A stretch of DNA of 64,000 bases, taken from the NCBI RefSeq assembly GCF_001949145.1, contig NW_019091475.1:130497-194496 (forward strand), given 5' to 3'. Under the pieces are notes generated by a model. It did no database searches. It had not been told where the DNA came from and saw nothing but the letters and a program-made list of their open reading frames with translations. A program made the translations under genes and the position numbers. Source of the stretch: Acanthaster planci. Its lineage: Eukaryota > Echinodermata > Asteroidea > Valvatida > Acanthasteridae. Of this stretch, positions 23,801 to 37,301 are shown in pieces. Numbering within the stretch: the first letter of the stretch is position 1; each line of letters starts with the position of its first letter.

Positions 23801-26800
23801 GCCTAGTGCTGCATCTACATGTACATGTACTGGTATATATACCCAGCAAGAAATGAGACCGAGGGGTACCCCCCCCCAACATGTCCAATCCCTATACACA
23901 TTCCAGACTATTGTTACTTAACACATCCCCCCCAAGATGTCTGAAAGGAATTCCCCAGATTCCTGCCAGACAATGACCAACACAAAGCAGGAGGTGTTCT
24001 CTCTGTGTCATACCTTGCTGCATATGTACCGGTATATCTGAAGGAGGTCAGTCCAGGCTCTTACAATGGATTAACCAAACCTCCGTGGCCTGGGCTTCTC
24101 CCAGGTCCACTCTGCCTAGCTCACAGGTGACAGGATAATCTTTCCCATTGATTGCACACTGAATGGGAGATTACCACCCATTGAATGAATGGGAAAGGGA
24201 TCTGGAGTGGATGATTAAGTTGGTGGATTAGTTCCATTGAGTGTATCTTATTAGCATATAACTGTGTCCTGGGACCGTCATAATCAGACTAGCACATGTA
24301 GACACTGTATGTACACCATACTGATGTACTTTAGTGATACATGTACATGTAGACGAAATTGTCGAACATTTTCAAATTTTTACCAATCGTCAAAGTGCAT
24401 CTTCCAGTTATTTTTACACTAAATTTAATATCTGTTTCAACTCACCAGTCAAGGTAAATTTGGACTCTGCATTTTCAAATGATGTTCTGGGCATGTGAGA
24501 GAAAATGGTTATTCACTGATGAATGACTGACGGCCACAGGGCTAACAATAAATCTCAAATGTTGTGAGAAGCTGTTGTTTTTCTTTCCACAGGTGGGTTA
24601 AACTCATGAGAGTAAAGCTCTATGGTAGAACTGGAGTGCCTGTGTTCAGAAAAGTGCCAACAGTGCACATATAGCTAAGCTTTGCTAACTGGTGCTACAG
24701 TGGATGATTTATCCACAGATTAACTTGAAAAGTTACTCAGCTGCCAGTAAATGTTAGCAAAAATTGAGTGAGAAAAACAGTCGGGTTTGACAGGAGAGTG
24801 GTCACAGCGTGAACGCTTCAAAAGGTGGCAGACTGTTCCCTGCAGTGTTTTATATAGTGTCATTTTTCTCTGAATTGTCATTGATCTGTTGGGATAGGAC
24901 GGTTGAGGTCAATCAAATTATTTGTCTGTTCCGGTCCCCTATTCAATTTCAGGCCTTGTGTCAGTCTGTTTTGAGTTTGGGCTTGACCAGCCCTATGAGT
25001 GATGGTCCAGTGATCAGGGGGTCAGGTAGTCTTCAAAATACAACTGTGGGACTCTTCATGAATGTGCTTCAAACTGAACCAAGATATTATACTTGTTTCT
25101 GAGCTTTGAAATTGTACTCACTGAACTGCAAGTAATGAAGTGGATGTGCCCTTCCTGCATGTACATCATCACTTGATCAGTCGTTTTTAAACTTTAAACA
25201 CCCATCAGTATTGTAACAATCTTCATTTGTAATGTACAGTACAAAAAACTCCATGCTGCATCTCCCCTACTAAAAAAAGAAATGTTTGTCTTCCCTCTCC
25301 CTGTTTGCCTTTTCACACGCTTTTAAATTTGAGAAGACAATGCTTCCAAATTGCTGGAACTGTTTCCCTGAAATCCAGGCGACTGTCAAAAGCATCAATT
25401 TGATTACCGGTAATTGTCTTTTACTGGGACCATTGCTCCAGACATACATGTACGTGCACTTACAAATTGACCTGAAGAGGGAATGAAGAAGAAGAAATGA
25501 AACAGAAGGAAACTTGTTCAATGACAAGCAAAATACTGGTACCTACATGTACAGGAATGCATTGTTGGGTTAAATGAGCCTCTTTTGTGGAAAACAGTAA
25601 AATCATTATTATGCCGGTTCTGTTTGCTTCCAGACAATCCCTGGGCAGGTGTCAGGAAGTCAGCAATTAAGGTAGACCCTGTCCACTCTTGCCCTAAGTA
25701 GCTCCCAGATGCATCCAGGCAACAGAAGCATTGACCCAGGTAAGCCAGTGTTGACGTACAACATTCAAGTTTTGAGACTGTTCTGCTGAGCTGGAATTGT
25801 CTGCATTTTAGCGAGGGCACTGCTCTTCCGCAGCTGTCCGCTGCACCATCGGCACCAGAGTGGGAATAACTGACTGTGCTGTCAACGGTCATGCCTGCAG
25901 TCGGACGCACTTGGAATGACAGCTAGGGGTTGTGACCTTTCTTTGCTCAAATTGGTGAGTACGGCTATGTGAACGGAGGGGGGGGGTTAATGTTCATGCT
26001 ATGAATGAGGAAGGGACCATATGTGTACCATAGAATCTTTAACCTTATTGGTACACCTGTCTGCCTAGATTCATTAAATTTGACTTGTGGACCTTTCTGC
26101 TCCTTTGGAGAATGCCGGTTTTTTATAATGGGTTCAGTACAAAATTTTTCAGAGGAATTTGCACTTGGCTGAAACAAATGAATAATCGAAATGGTTACTT
26201 GCATTTTATTTCATATTTTCCTTTGTGTCCATAAGATTGCAAAAACAACTTGACATTCCGTCGTCTACAAAACTTTTTCTGGTTGTCAACTTTGCTTGAA
26301 TGATCGAGTTATTTTTGTGTTTTTCGAATTTTCCTTTTACAGAAGCATAAGCACACGTAGGACGTGCTTTCTGGTAATACCATATTTCTTTACAAGGTTG
26401 GAATTTCTGGGTTGGTCTTTTTGTGAAGACATCACCAACAGCTTTGTGGCCAGCATGTACATAACAAAGTGATGCAAGCCTTGAAATGCCATTCAATGGA
26501 TATGATCCATAGCAAGAATTGTGCTCCTTTGTACTTTGTAGAGGCTTTCCAGCTTTTCCAGTTGAACACCTGTACAGATAGGCAAGGGTTGTCAACGCTC
26601 GGTATAATTTGGTTTATAGAGACTACATGGAAGTGCCTGTTTTTCATGTACCATAAATGTACGTGTATGTCCCAACAAACATCTGGAAAATGAAGTTCAC
26701 ATGAAACAATGAAATCCTGTTGATAGTGTGATACTACTGACAAAATATTACAGCATTTAAAGTGACGAGTAGCAATATGGAATATTCAGATAAATTTGTC

Positions 26801-29800
26801 AGAGATCATAGTACAACATTGTTGGTCTTTAATCCTAATGTTCGAATAAATTTGTCAATGGTCAAAAGTGCTCGTGAGGTGGTTGTCTTTGACCCTAACT
26901 GTCGTCAATCCATCATCTGTTTGAGGATGGAAGACTGTTTAGGATAATGTTCTCCATTCATACCTGAGAAGCATTCAGAGCTGTGCATTTCATTTGTTCA
27001 TCTGTTGCAAGTCAAATGGTTGACTGGACCAAATATTTCACACACACACACAAAAACACTGTTTCTTGGTTACACTGTTTGTTGTGCCACATGTCAGTGT
27101 TGTATGACTTCAGTCAAGGACTCAGACTCAAGTCACATTTTTTATGACTTGGACTCAAGTCACATTGGATAATGACTCGGACTAGACATTGGTGACTCAA
27201 CTACAACACTGCCACATGCACATGTAAAATTTACTGAGTTTTGTGGTGTCTCAAACTGAGACAAAAAGACCAAACATGGTATTGGTGTTTGCCATTTCAC
27301 ATCAAACAAAACGTTGCTCCACACAGGGTATTCCTGTTTTGAACCACAAGTTATTAATGTTTATGCACGGTAGGCTCTGAATAGATTCTTCCGGAAGATG
27401 AGCATGTGCCTTAGCTTTCCTGATGCAGGATCAAACATTCAGGCAACCGCCTCGCAAGAAATTTCCTCCCTGTGACTTGAGATACTGCACGAGTGTGGAT
27501 GGGAACGAAGCCGGAAAGGCACGTGGTCTCCCCTGCCTTGTTTGATCAGGAGGGATGATTGAGTATGTTTGTTGTTCAGGTCCACTAACGACTGCCACTA
27601 TTCCTTGGAAAGAAATTGCCTTGTGCAGACACCAAACGGACGTAAAAGATAGTTGAATGTGAATAGAACGACGTAAAAAAAAATCAAAAATTTCAAATTG
27701 AAATATTTGATACTAGTAGATCTGTTTGGTTGGGATCCATTGTTTTTTGTATTCAATTGTTAGTTGCAGTGCGTACTTCGTTTACTTAAATGGAGAAGAA
27801 AAAATACTGAATCTAAAATCTGTTTCAAAATTGCTTCCTTTGTTGGGTGAATGATGTTTAATTAATAGACAACTGAATATAGTTTTCATTAACATATATA
27901 CATGTATTCATCAGTTACATGTATTTACTTTTCCTTAAATTGATCAAATTCATTTTATACGGATACATATATATATACCGGTACCAAATGTTTCACCGAA
28001 AATTGGATGCAGTCTGTTGAATCCTGAATCCAGCAAGAGTATCTGACAGCTAGCAAACTTTAGATCTATCGGTCTCCGTTGAGATCATGATGATTAAATA
28101 GAAAATTCCCAGTTTAGCATGGCTATTGTATGAATGCAGATTTGTTCTTGTATAGGTGTCCAGAGTTCAGCACCAGTTCCTTGGGAAGAACAGTCACTGA
28201 TGAAAAATTGACTGTTGCTTTTATCGTTTCCATGCCAATCAAATGTACAAAAAGCCCAGTTTCCCTCAAACTTGCTTTCATAATTAAATCTGCAAATACA
28301 GAAAATGAAGGAACTCATTTCAGGGCTATGTGTTGTACGGAACTCAAACAAGGCAGGGCTATGAAGGGAGCTTCCTGACTCGCCGGCATGACCGCCAGTA
28401 CAAATTTGCTTAAGTGTCGGTGGCGATGATGTCACTCGGCCGTACAAACTCATCGTGGCCAATCAAGCAAAGCACATGTACGCATGTAAAACGTGATTAT
28501 GAGATGTAAGACACGCGGGGTAGTCGTATTAGTCATCTAAGCAGATTATGTGGAATAGATTACCATAATAAGATTGTCTCCTTTTCTTAAGAAAATGTTC
28601 CAGGGTTTTTCTTGCTCCCTAGTACAAGTCCTGTGGGCCTGCAGCACTTGTGCCCTGCGACAAGTTCAGGGGGGTGGGAATGAGAAATCAAAACAACCAT
28701 ATTCTAACGTTTTAACAGTTGTGAGTACCTACATGTGGTTTGGCAAAGTTTTTCCTTTAAAATTTGTCTTTGTCGAAGACCTGGGCAGACATGGAATACA
28801 CAAAACAGCTTCATAAGGATCTGATCAAAAATTTCTGGGAAAGATTTTAAAACGATGCGAATTCAGTGTTGGTTTGCCCATGTGTTACTCTTCTTACATA
28901 TACTGGTATGTGTTGGAAGCCTTGTTATTGCATCAACAACATAGCTTGTGACCTAAAAAAAAACCAAAACAGACATGGCCGTCAGAATTGTGAGACAGCT
29001 GAGAAATTATCAATTCTGCAGTTGACAAAGAAATTGTATAACCTCAATCTTCCTGAGTCCAATAATGTACATGTACATTGAATTGTGGACAATGTCTGTT
29101 AGTGAATAGAGGGTTTTGGTGCATTGCAGTGTACAGGAATAGTACCTGTTTTTCCTACATATTTTTGCCTTCCAGTGGCTGGTAAAACTTTGGCCGGCTC
29201 TCAGTACAAAAGCAAAAGAAAATCAAAAAGTTTTGAAAAATCTTGTGCAATTACCGAAGCACCAAATAACAAATACATACTAAAAACATACTGAAGAAAA
29301 ACCCGACCCTTTTTAAAAGCCATGAGACAAATTGTACATTTTGAGGTAAAATCTGACACTCTCAAAGGATGATGTTTCTGCAAACATCGGCAGCACTTCA
29401 GAAATTAGGCAAATTGAGAGCTGTTTCTTCAGGAACCATGAACATTTGTGATTCACATACGTTGTAATTTCTAGTTTGAATACTGTTGTGAATGCTGTTT
29501 GCTTCCATAGGACCTTAAACCACATACAGAATTCCAAACTAAAACGCGAAATTTCAGACACCAATGTGATTTTATTTCACAGAAGTGAATATGAAAATAG
29601 AAAACTTGGAGAAGTTTCAACTTTTTAAAACTTTGTGTACTGGTATTGAATGTTCTGTAGTATAATGTACATGTTGAATTTATTTGTACACATGTATTGG
29701 TTGATCAGTTCCTTTTTTTTTTAAACTGTGGAGTTCCTTTGTGAAAACAAGATAATACAACATTCACAGTAGAAATAAGAGAGTCTAGGTGCTCCCACTC

Positions 29801-31120
29801 CTTGCTGGTCCCAAAGAGGATTCACACATGTGTAGCCATGGGGAAAAAAAAGCAAGCGATGGCCCTTGTGTTTCCATTCATCATGCTACAGGGTCAACTT
29901 GTGTTGACCTCCGTTCCCAGGTGTTCCATTGAACACCTTGAATACTAGCCCATCCGCTCCACTGCTGAAGCAAAGATTAGCTAACAAAATATTTGGGGGA
30001 TAATACAATAATAATGTGGAATTCCTGGTGGGGAAGTCAGAATTTTACTGTTGCCTTGCACAAACAGATTACTGGAAATACACAGGCTGATAGGGCATAT
30101 CTCTTCGCCCAAGGGATACTAGTAGGTGAGTGTATTATTTGGGGTTTATTCACTTTTTGGTGGACTTTTGTTGTCCCTTGCCAAGCTCGTGGGACTGGAT
30201 ACTCTCAGACTTGTTTTGTGTCAGTTCTTTTGATACATGTACCCTTTCAAACCTTTGCAGTTTTGCACTTGAAATTCTGAGTCAGTGTTGAGGTATCACT
30301 TTCATGGTTGCTTCCAAACTGGTGACAGCAAAGTGGAGGAATATCACAATTGTCTCATTCTGAAAAACGAACAAAAGTTATATCTTTACCATTTGTTAAG
30401 TTTCTTGGATAAGTGCTGTTACCGGTAACTCTCTCATAAATGGGCATGAAATGTAGTTTAACATTAAAATTAAATGTTTTGAATCTGCACATTCCTTCTT
30501 CAAGAGTCAATTTGCCCATGATTTGCTACCAGTACACTGTACCCGAAACATTGAAGCTCATAGTTTATAATTTCCGGTAGTGGGTCTGCGTTTTTACTCC
30601 TTGCGTGAACGATCATGTGCGCACTTGGCAAACAGTAAAAATGCACCAATGAGAGTTTGACAATCTGTCATGAATATGTATGAGGTATAGTGATACAAGT
30701 CTACTCACACTTCAAGTTGAATTCTAGTACATTGTACATGTGTAATATTTGATCCTATAATGGGTTTTAGTGGTTGGGACTTCATGGAGCCTTTCTGGTT
30801 GAGACTGACAGTGACTTCAGAATTCGAAACAAGTGCTCGGTTCCTATTGAATTACACCATAAATGTCTGAGCATATGTTTTTAAATTGCCCTCATTCAAG
30901 TGTTTGCAGGTTAACTTCCATCAGTCTGCAGATTTGGAACCTCTTTGTTGATTTTTCACTAACTAAATTACACAGGCTAACCACAACTCCTTTCCACATA
31001 CTGATACATGTACATGTACTGTATACCTGGGAAGTTGTGGCCCTTTCTGAAGAGAACTTTGTAACTAACCTCATGCTAACATTGCAGCCACAACCCTTCC
31101 GTACTTTTATCTGGCAACCA
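17894..31120. other. gene-free region, first part
   Basis: No exon of a recognisable family on either strand. Visible structure: a 114-bp near-perfect hairpin at 19693-19806, scattered TACATGTA words from about 21.1 kb on, a CA/AC run near 27041-27052, an imperfect repetition of a GGACTCAAGTCACAT-like unit at 27119-27185, and two loosely similar 60-bp segments at 26779-26900. The 89-codon frame on the - strand at 21645-21914 has a protein-like composition but no family match. The region is intergenic or intronic. Confidence 0.55.
19693..19806. repeat. near-perfect foldback hairpin, 114 bp
   Basis: Left arm 19693-19743 and right arm 19755-19806 are inverted copies that differ at only about four positions, separated by an 11-base loop. 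The outer ends are GTGCACATAAAATCTC / GAGATTTTATGTGCAC and the inner ends CCATGGTCCATGTG / CACATGGACCATGG. This is either a very young miniature inverted-repeat element or, if transcribed, a hairpin RNA. No flanking duplication was identified. Confidence 0.9.
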
Positions 31121-31123
31121 GAT

Positions 31124-31291
31124 TTAGAAACCATTACACTGTACTGTAAGGTTATCCTGTCGACGTGCAGGTGGTACGCGGTGCGCATGACATTCCTTTT
31201 CAACCAGTAGGATATCCCAACTTGGCAAAGTGTACATGCGCCTAGTACCTGTAAGTGAGTGTGACAGCCCTGTACATAATGGTGTCTCCTC
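31124..31291. mobile_element. MITE-like element family M1, copy 1
   Basis: About 168 bp. Its ends are inverted repeats (TTAGAAACCATTACACTGTA on the left; the right end reads, in reverse, GAGACACCATTATGTACAG). Its inner part (GGTGGTACGCGG, CCTTTTCAACCA, ACATGCGC, GTGAGTGTG) resembles the element of the same length at 44443-44609 in the same orientation. It has no coding capacity, as expected of a non-autonomous DNA element. Confidence 0.65.
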
Positions 31292-34200
31292 AAATTTGGA
31301 CATGTACAGTGTACATTTACTACACCTTACAAGTTTGGTAAACTGAGGAATTTTGCAAGTAATGTACATGTATGCACATGTAGAAAGGCCCTGTATAGGG
31401 CTGGGAGCATTATATACTGTAGCTAATTTCTGAGGAGCTGAAGATAAAGGGGCCCGAAAAACAGTGGTTCGTGGTTCTACTCAGCACCAACAAATCCTTC
31501 AAAAAGATTCACTCACAATATGCTTCAGAATGCCGTTTCCTGTGCTATGCTTAGAGGCTGCATGTACATGTATGCCCTGTTTTATACCAGTAGCTTCTAA
31601 GCTCCGGAAGGAGGCTGTCTACCAAATGCAAAACAAATTGAAAGTTTCAACCCTTAGGACTGACAGAAGGTAGGATGTTTACCACACTACTGATAAAATT
31701 GTCCTTTGGGTATATCCCGGGGATTACCAGTAAATCTGCATTCTGAGCCCTCAAAAAACTGACTAGGAAATAACATTTCAGTGGGTGAAGTACATGTATG
31801 AGGTTTACTGGTAAGAGATTTGCACGGCAGGATGCATGTTTTCCAGGATGATTCCCTTAGGGTTTACAATGCCACTTCTAATAAACTCACAGAATCCCCC
31901 ATTTGCATGTAAACATTTTGAAGGAATTTGGTTTGATGGCTGACTGCTTAAAAAAGAATTTTTTAATCTAGAGAAGAAATGTTAAAAGATGAGTGTGCTA
32001 TCAGATTGGTGTGAAACTTTACAGATTTTAACATACAATTTACAGAAATACAACATGCTTTTGGCCTTGGGTCAGGTTGCCCTTCTGCTCAAAGTGCAAA
32101 TTTATATGAAAAGACTTCACATGTGTTTGGAAGTTCTAGTTTTTGGCTGAAAATCAGGGATGCATGTGTGACCCACATATCTGACAAAGTGCTTGTAAGT
32201 CACAAGTTGCCTAAAAAAAGTTCTGAGTTGAAGGCGTTCAAGAGAATGTTGCACAGTTCCTGGGATTTAGTCATATATGGCACAGTGTACCAGAGATACC
32301 GGGTATCTTAATGTGTAGATCAAGTTTGATTTGTGTATCATAGGTGCCAGGGCTAGTCTAGAGAAAATGGATGAGGGCTGCCTATACTGATTAATAGAGA
32401 TCCCCCAGGGTGGGGGCTGGAGTTGAAGGAGGAGGTTTTTGAAAGGTCTGTATCGGGAAGTGATGTGCATGGTCATTGATTAAAAAAAATTGTCTAGCCA
32501 TATGCATACATAAATGTACATGTACTCAGCAAGTCAGTGGGTTCAGAGCATGTTTGTTTGGGCTGAAATGGTAGCCCCAGGAACAGCTACATGTAGCAGT
32601 GTCTGGCTGGGTGGCTAGACAAGTGACTTGCAGGTATACTAACTTCATCAGTTTTTGAGGGACACCAAAAACTGCACCTTTAGGACATACATGTACATGC
32701 ACATGTAGTTGTTGGGTTGTGGGTTTAATTTTGGAACAAGTCTGGACAGTTGATGGGCAAAATATCCACATTTGAAAGTGGCTTAGGAGAACCATTGGTT
32801 TCTCCAACAACTCGCCTGTTAATAATGCTGAGATGATTTGCCCTTAAATCATAGTTCTGCAAAGTTGCTCTCCAGTTTTCATTTTGGTTTCATTGTGGAT
32901 ATTGGAATGGATGTCTTAAGGATGTTGAATTTTGCAGGTGGAAATAAATGGAAAGTATTTTAACACCTGTGTGACAAATCGGTCGATCCTGTAATGGACG
33001 CAAATTTAATCAGGGACTACTCAGCTCAAATTATAAAAAAATTCATGAGAGAAGGAAAAAAACAGGAAAGTTTAGTTGTCAGTGGGCATACCCCTCTGTT
33101 ATGGAACGGTGTCCCTTGTACCGTCATGTACATGTAATAAGTGCCAGGAAAATTGGTCATGACACATGATTTGAGTCTCCAGGAACTACCTGCTGAAGAG
33201 TGTGAAAGGGTTTGAAGAAAATCAGACTTGACATTTCAGACAGGAGTGGAACAATTCAACTTTGAAGTAGATGCATGTCTCAACTCTGATTTTTGTACCT
33301 CGTACGTGGATTTTCTGTGCCTTGGCAGAGAACTTGAAATTGGGAAAAAAGATCAAGGAAATTCTTCTGCTGAACACTTTTCAATGAACGAGTTTTTATA
33401 ATTGTAACTATAACTTACGACATTTCTAATGCACTTTCCGTAATGTTTCAAATCTTGTTTGATTTTTTCTATCCCCCCAAAAAGGAAGAAAGTGTTGTTT
33501 CAATGGAATGAGAGAAACAAATTTTCAGGCCCTTTGTCAATAATGAAACTCAAGAAGTTTTGAACTTTTGGATTTGAAAAAGGTGAAACTACCAATTTAG
33601 TCCCCTAAGCCATTTTTTGAACATTTTTCAGTTAAATGGTTGACAATTGCTGGTTGCACTCCTGACCCATAAATCTTTAAACTTTGTGACCTTTAAAAAT
33701 TGTTCTGGCCTGACACTCAGGATGTAAATTTCAGGAGCTCTCTTTGAAGTGATTGTGTCAGATTGAGCTTGACATTGTCAGCCCCTTTGCTGCCTTATGG
33801 TGGCTTCCCTGGCTTGGCCTCCAATCATTAACAGATCAAATGGAATGTGTCATAGGATTCCCAAGCTCCTCTCAAAGAGAGGATGGCTCCCTCTAGGCAT
33901 GTTGTGCTCTCTCCCCCCCTCTCTCTCTCTCATCTGAAGACCAAAAGGTTGAGATGATGGCTGAATGGCTGTCAGAGCACGGATTTGAGAGCCTATTGAT
34001 TTTGCAAGCAGCAGAAGAAACTTGCACGGTTTGTTGTGTTTCAGAACTTTGAATGCTGACAACAGACAACAGAGAACTTGCTGTCACTTTGTTCTTTTTA
34101 CTGTAATCCTACAGCTGAATATAAAACAACTCCTTCCCATTCCAATAGAGCATATTGCATAGCTTTGGTCATTTACGGTAATTTGTGAAGTGGCCACATC

Positions 34201-35385
34201 CAAGGATATACAAAATGTTCAGGCCCCTGAGCTACTTGGAATTGGGGCTGAGTTTATAGTACTGCAGACCTCATGTGACTTTAGAGCATGGGCAGGGGTG
34301 TGATGTTACATTTTGTTTCACTATCTAATATTGGTAGTGTAAATAAGCTGTGTTTCTGTCGAATTGTTCGAAGTACATGTACGTACTCATGTATCACATA
34401 TATCTAGAAACTCTGAATGGGTGTGTATGTTTAGCCACAGGCAGCTAGCTGGTGTTGCTTTGAATGTAATCCAGGAGTATGGTGTCTAGCCAACTTAGGC
34501 AGGTGGCCTGCATTGCCAAGCGGACTGGACTTCTCTTCCGCAACCCAGGAACCCACTCTGTCTACACTTTGATGACACACAGAGCAGACCCCACTCTCCT
34601 TGCCTTGTAGGTACCTGTAGAAGAGGTAGACCAGAGACAAGCTCCATACATAACAAGTTCTAATCATTACTCCCAATAACATTGTGTCTCCACTTCAGTC
34701 ACCTGTATTAATGTTTCACTTCTATCAGTGTTGAAATACTTTGGCTTCACATTTTGCACCAAGAGCCTACTTGAACATTGCAGTCACTCTTGCTGCAAAG
34801 ACACTTTGAACGTACATGTACTAGACCCACTTATACTCTTTTTAATGTGCATGCACTGAATGAACAGTATGAGTTACGAGCTGCTCATGCTTTGCACTGC
34901 AGATTAAATGTAGCAGTACATGCGTGCCCTTGTTCTACCTACATGTGTGATACGAAAGTAGACATGTGCGGTAGACACGTACCGTAAGTGCCTCTGAACC
35001 ACATTGGGCTGCTCAAATTTGCTTTCAAGACCGAAGGCTGATACAACCTGGCACTGACACACTTTCACATGAGTCTCAGTTGCAAGTTCTCCAGCTTTCC
35101 ATCCTGACATTTACTTCAGCTCAATGCCCTTACCAACACGTCCAACCAGAGCTATTGTGACACTTTCAAAATCTAATCCCGGGATTTCCAGACGGGTCAA
35201 AACCGCAAGGGTAAATTGCCTCATGTGTGCATGCCTACGTGGCAAGGAGAATTAAGAGGGGATGTTTAGAAGTGACTAACAGGTTTCTGTGTACGTCTTG
35301 TGGACAATTTCTAAACCAGTATGCAAGGGGAGGAATAAATCAGTTTAATCATATCCTGCAACATGAAGGCGTTCTCCCCCAGCTG

Positions 35386-35417
35386 ATGTACATGTACTGT
35401 ACGTACATGTACATGTA
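35386..35417. repeat. cluster of TACATGTA palindromes
   Basis: 32 bases composed almost wholly of overlapping ATGTAC/TACATGTA words around ACGT. Similar clusters lie at 23816-23839, 55630-55690, 56843-56877, 60102-60152 and 60367-60390. Confidence 0.85.
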
Positions 35418-37231
35418 ACAGGTATCTGTATGCACAGGCACTGTAGATGGGTAATGTAGGGTCCAACCTGCAAACTCTAATAAATTCCCAATCCACTGTA
35501 GCCCCTCTCTTTAGTTCTTTTGTTTACTGAAGGATATTGTACATGTATATTTAAACAGCATGTATGGGACATGTGTGAATTTAGATCTTGATTACCTTTC
35601 ACACTATCCGTGTATTGTGTAAAATTTTGTATTGAGTTTATTTCAAACTTGGAAATTTGTTACTTACATGTAAGAGGTACAGTGTATAGGTACATGTACC
35701 TTTTTGAACTCTAGATCTGATGTAGAATTTTTGTACATGCTCCTCCTTGGAGCTTGTAGTGTATCTGCATTTTATAAAAAATTTATTAATTTTATTGATT
35801 TTTGTACACTTTTCTGTAGCAGTGAGGTGGGCAATACATATCGAGCCCCCTCAAGCCTTTTTTAAAAAAATGGCACACTCTATAGGAAAGTGTCATTTGA
35901 AGTTGATAAATTTGGAGTAAACACAAAACATTTCACCTAAACCCAAAAGTGCCCCCTGTTGTGTCCGCCATACCTCAAATAGGCTAATAGCAAAGTGCAC
36001 AAGTAAGCAAAGCGTGATGTCATACATGTAGGTGTTACATGTACATGTATGTATGTACCGGTATGTTATAAGTGTACTTTGTGTACCAGCGTCCTCTATC
36101 AGATTTGGCAGAAACCAAGCATACAGATCAGAACAGTCTTTGGAACTTTTATCAAAAAGATTTTGCTACCGCCATGTTAAGGAACGGATATGGCCTTATA
36201 TAGCCCTGCCCTCCCCTCTTCTTTCACCCCTCTCTTATCTTTGTCTGGCTGCTCATTGGGCAGTACTGCTTTACTGCTAATCATCGGCCTTCATACAGTG
36301 TGGCCATATAGCCAACCAAAAAGGCTGATTCACTTTGTGTAAGGCCCTCTAAGATGTGTGGCTGAAATAAAGTCTGATGCGGCTTGATCCCCAGACAATC
36401 CTGGCTTCTAGCCCAAGAACAAAAGGGCCTGCGTCACTGTCTGACCTGTTGGATGCCGAGTTGTGGTCAAAAGCAATTTCTTTTGGGGGGGGTGTTGATG
36501 TACCAGTAAAGAGCATTTACGTGTAACTGATATCAGGGAAACCATTGATTCTGTGTTTCACTCGTTACTTTTGTGGCAAAAGTTCACTCTTTTCCATACA
36601 CACAACAGTAACCTCCCAGGAACTTTAACATTTAAAACACTGAGCAGATGCACTGATTATTATCCAATAATTATCCTCAGGAAGTAAGTGAAGGAAGGCT
36701 GTGTCTCATTCAGTCAGACGGGGACTGAAGTTCAGGACTCACGTCACAACTTGACGTGCATGAAACAGATACACGTGCACGTGCAAAAAGCTACCCGGCT
36801 CCTTGGGGCAGACTGGGATATCAATCTGGCCTGGGATTACTTGGGACTTTCCTCGTACGTTGTACATGTACTAATATCTTGTGCGGAGGCTACATGCACA
36901 TGTACATGTATATACACTACAGTACCTCTGTTGCGCCAGAAGATCCCGTGTTACATGTACATCAGTGCATGGTACGGCCTGGCAAAGTCATTGCTTGTTC
37001 TAGTGTCAGTGAATTCACAGGAGCATTTAAATGATTGCTGGAATGGTACATTAACTTAAGCTGGTTGGGCATGTTGCAGTCTTCAGAGAAGTTGATGTAC
37101 ATGTATGTACAGTACGTGTACGAACTTTGACTTGGCTGGATTTTTTAAGAAGAGTACTTCTACTTGGTAAGTCAGGCATACAATTTGTGTGCTTTACAGG
37201 GACTTGGTTTTTTATCATTGTCTATTTTAAT

Positions 37232-37301
37232 TTAACCCTAACAGTCCTGAATCCTCCAATTTTAATATGATTTTGCACACTCCCTAGGGAGTTAGGGTTA
37301 A
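37232..37301. repeat. small TIR repeat family R2, copy 2
   Basis: A 70-bp unit with ends TTAACCCTAACAGTCC and CTAGGGAGTTAGGGTTAA and interior TTTAATATGATTTTGCACAC. It aligns along its length with the copy at 11463-11531, in the same orientation. Confidence 0.75.

Noticed and set aside
24140-24205. Hairpin around CTTTCCCATTGATT / AATGGGAAAG
   Set aside because: Arms are short and interrupted, and may be an accidental inversion of a common word.
25518-25910. 130-codon - strand frame
   Set aside because: No recognisable motif; composition as in surrounding non-coding DNA.
30589-30646. 58-bp unit with GCRTTTTTACT inverted ends
   Set aside because: The paired ends are under 20 bp and imperfect; chance cannot be excluded and no second copy was seen.
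36688-37059. 123-codon + strand frame
   Set aside because: Much of it is translation of TACATGTA and CACGTGCA words (HVHVQ, CTCTCIY), typical of repeat-derived false frames.
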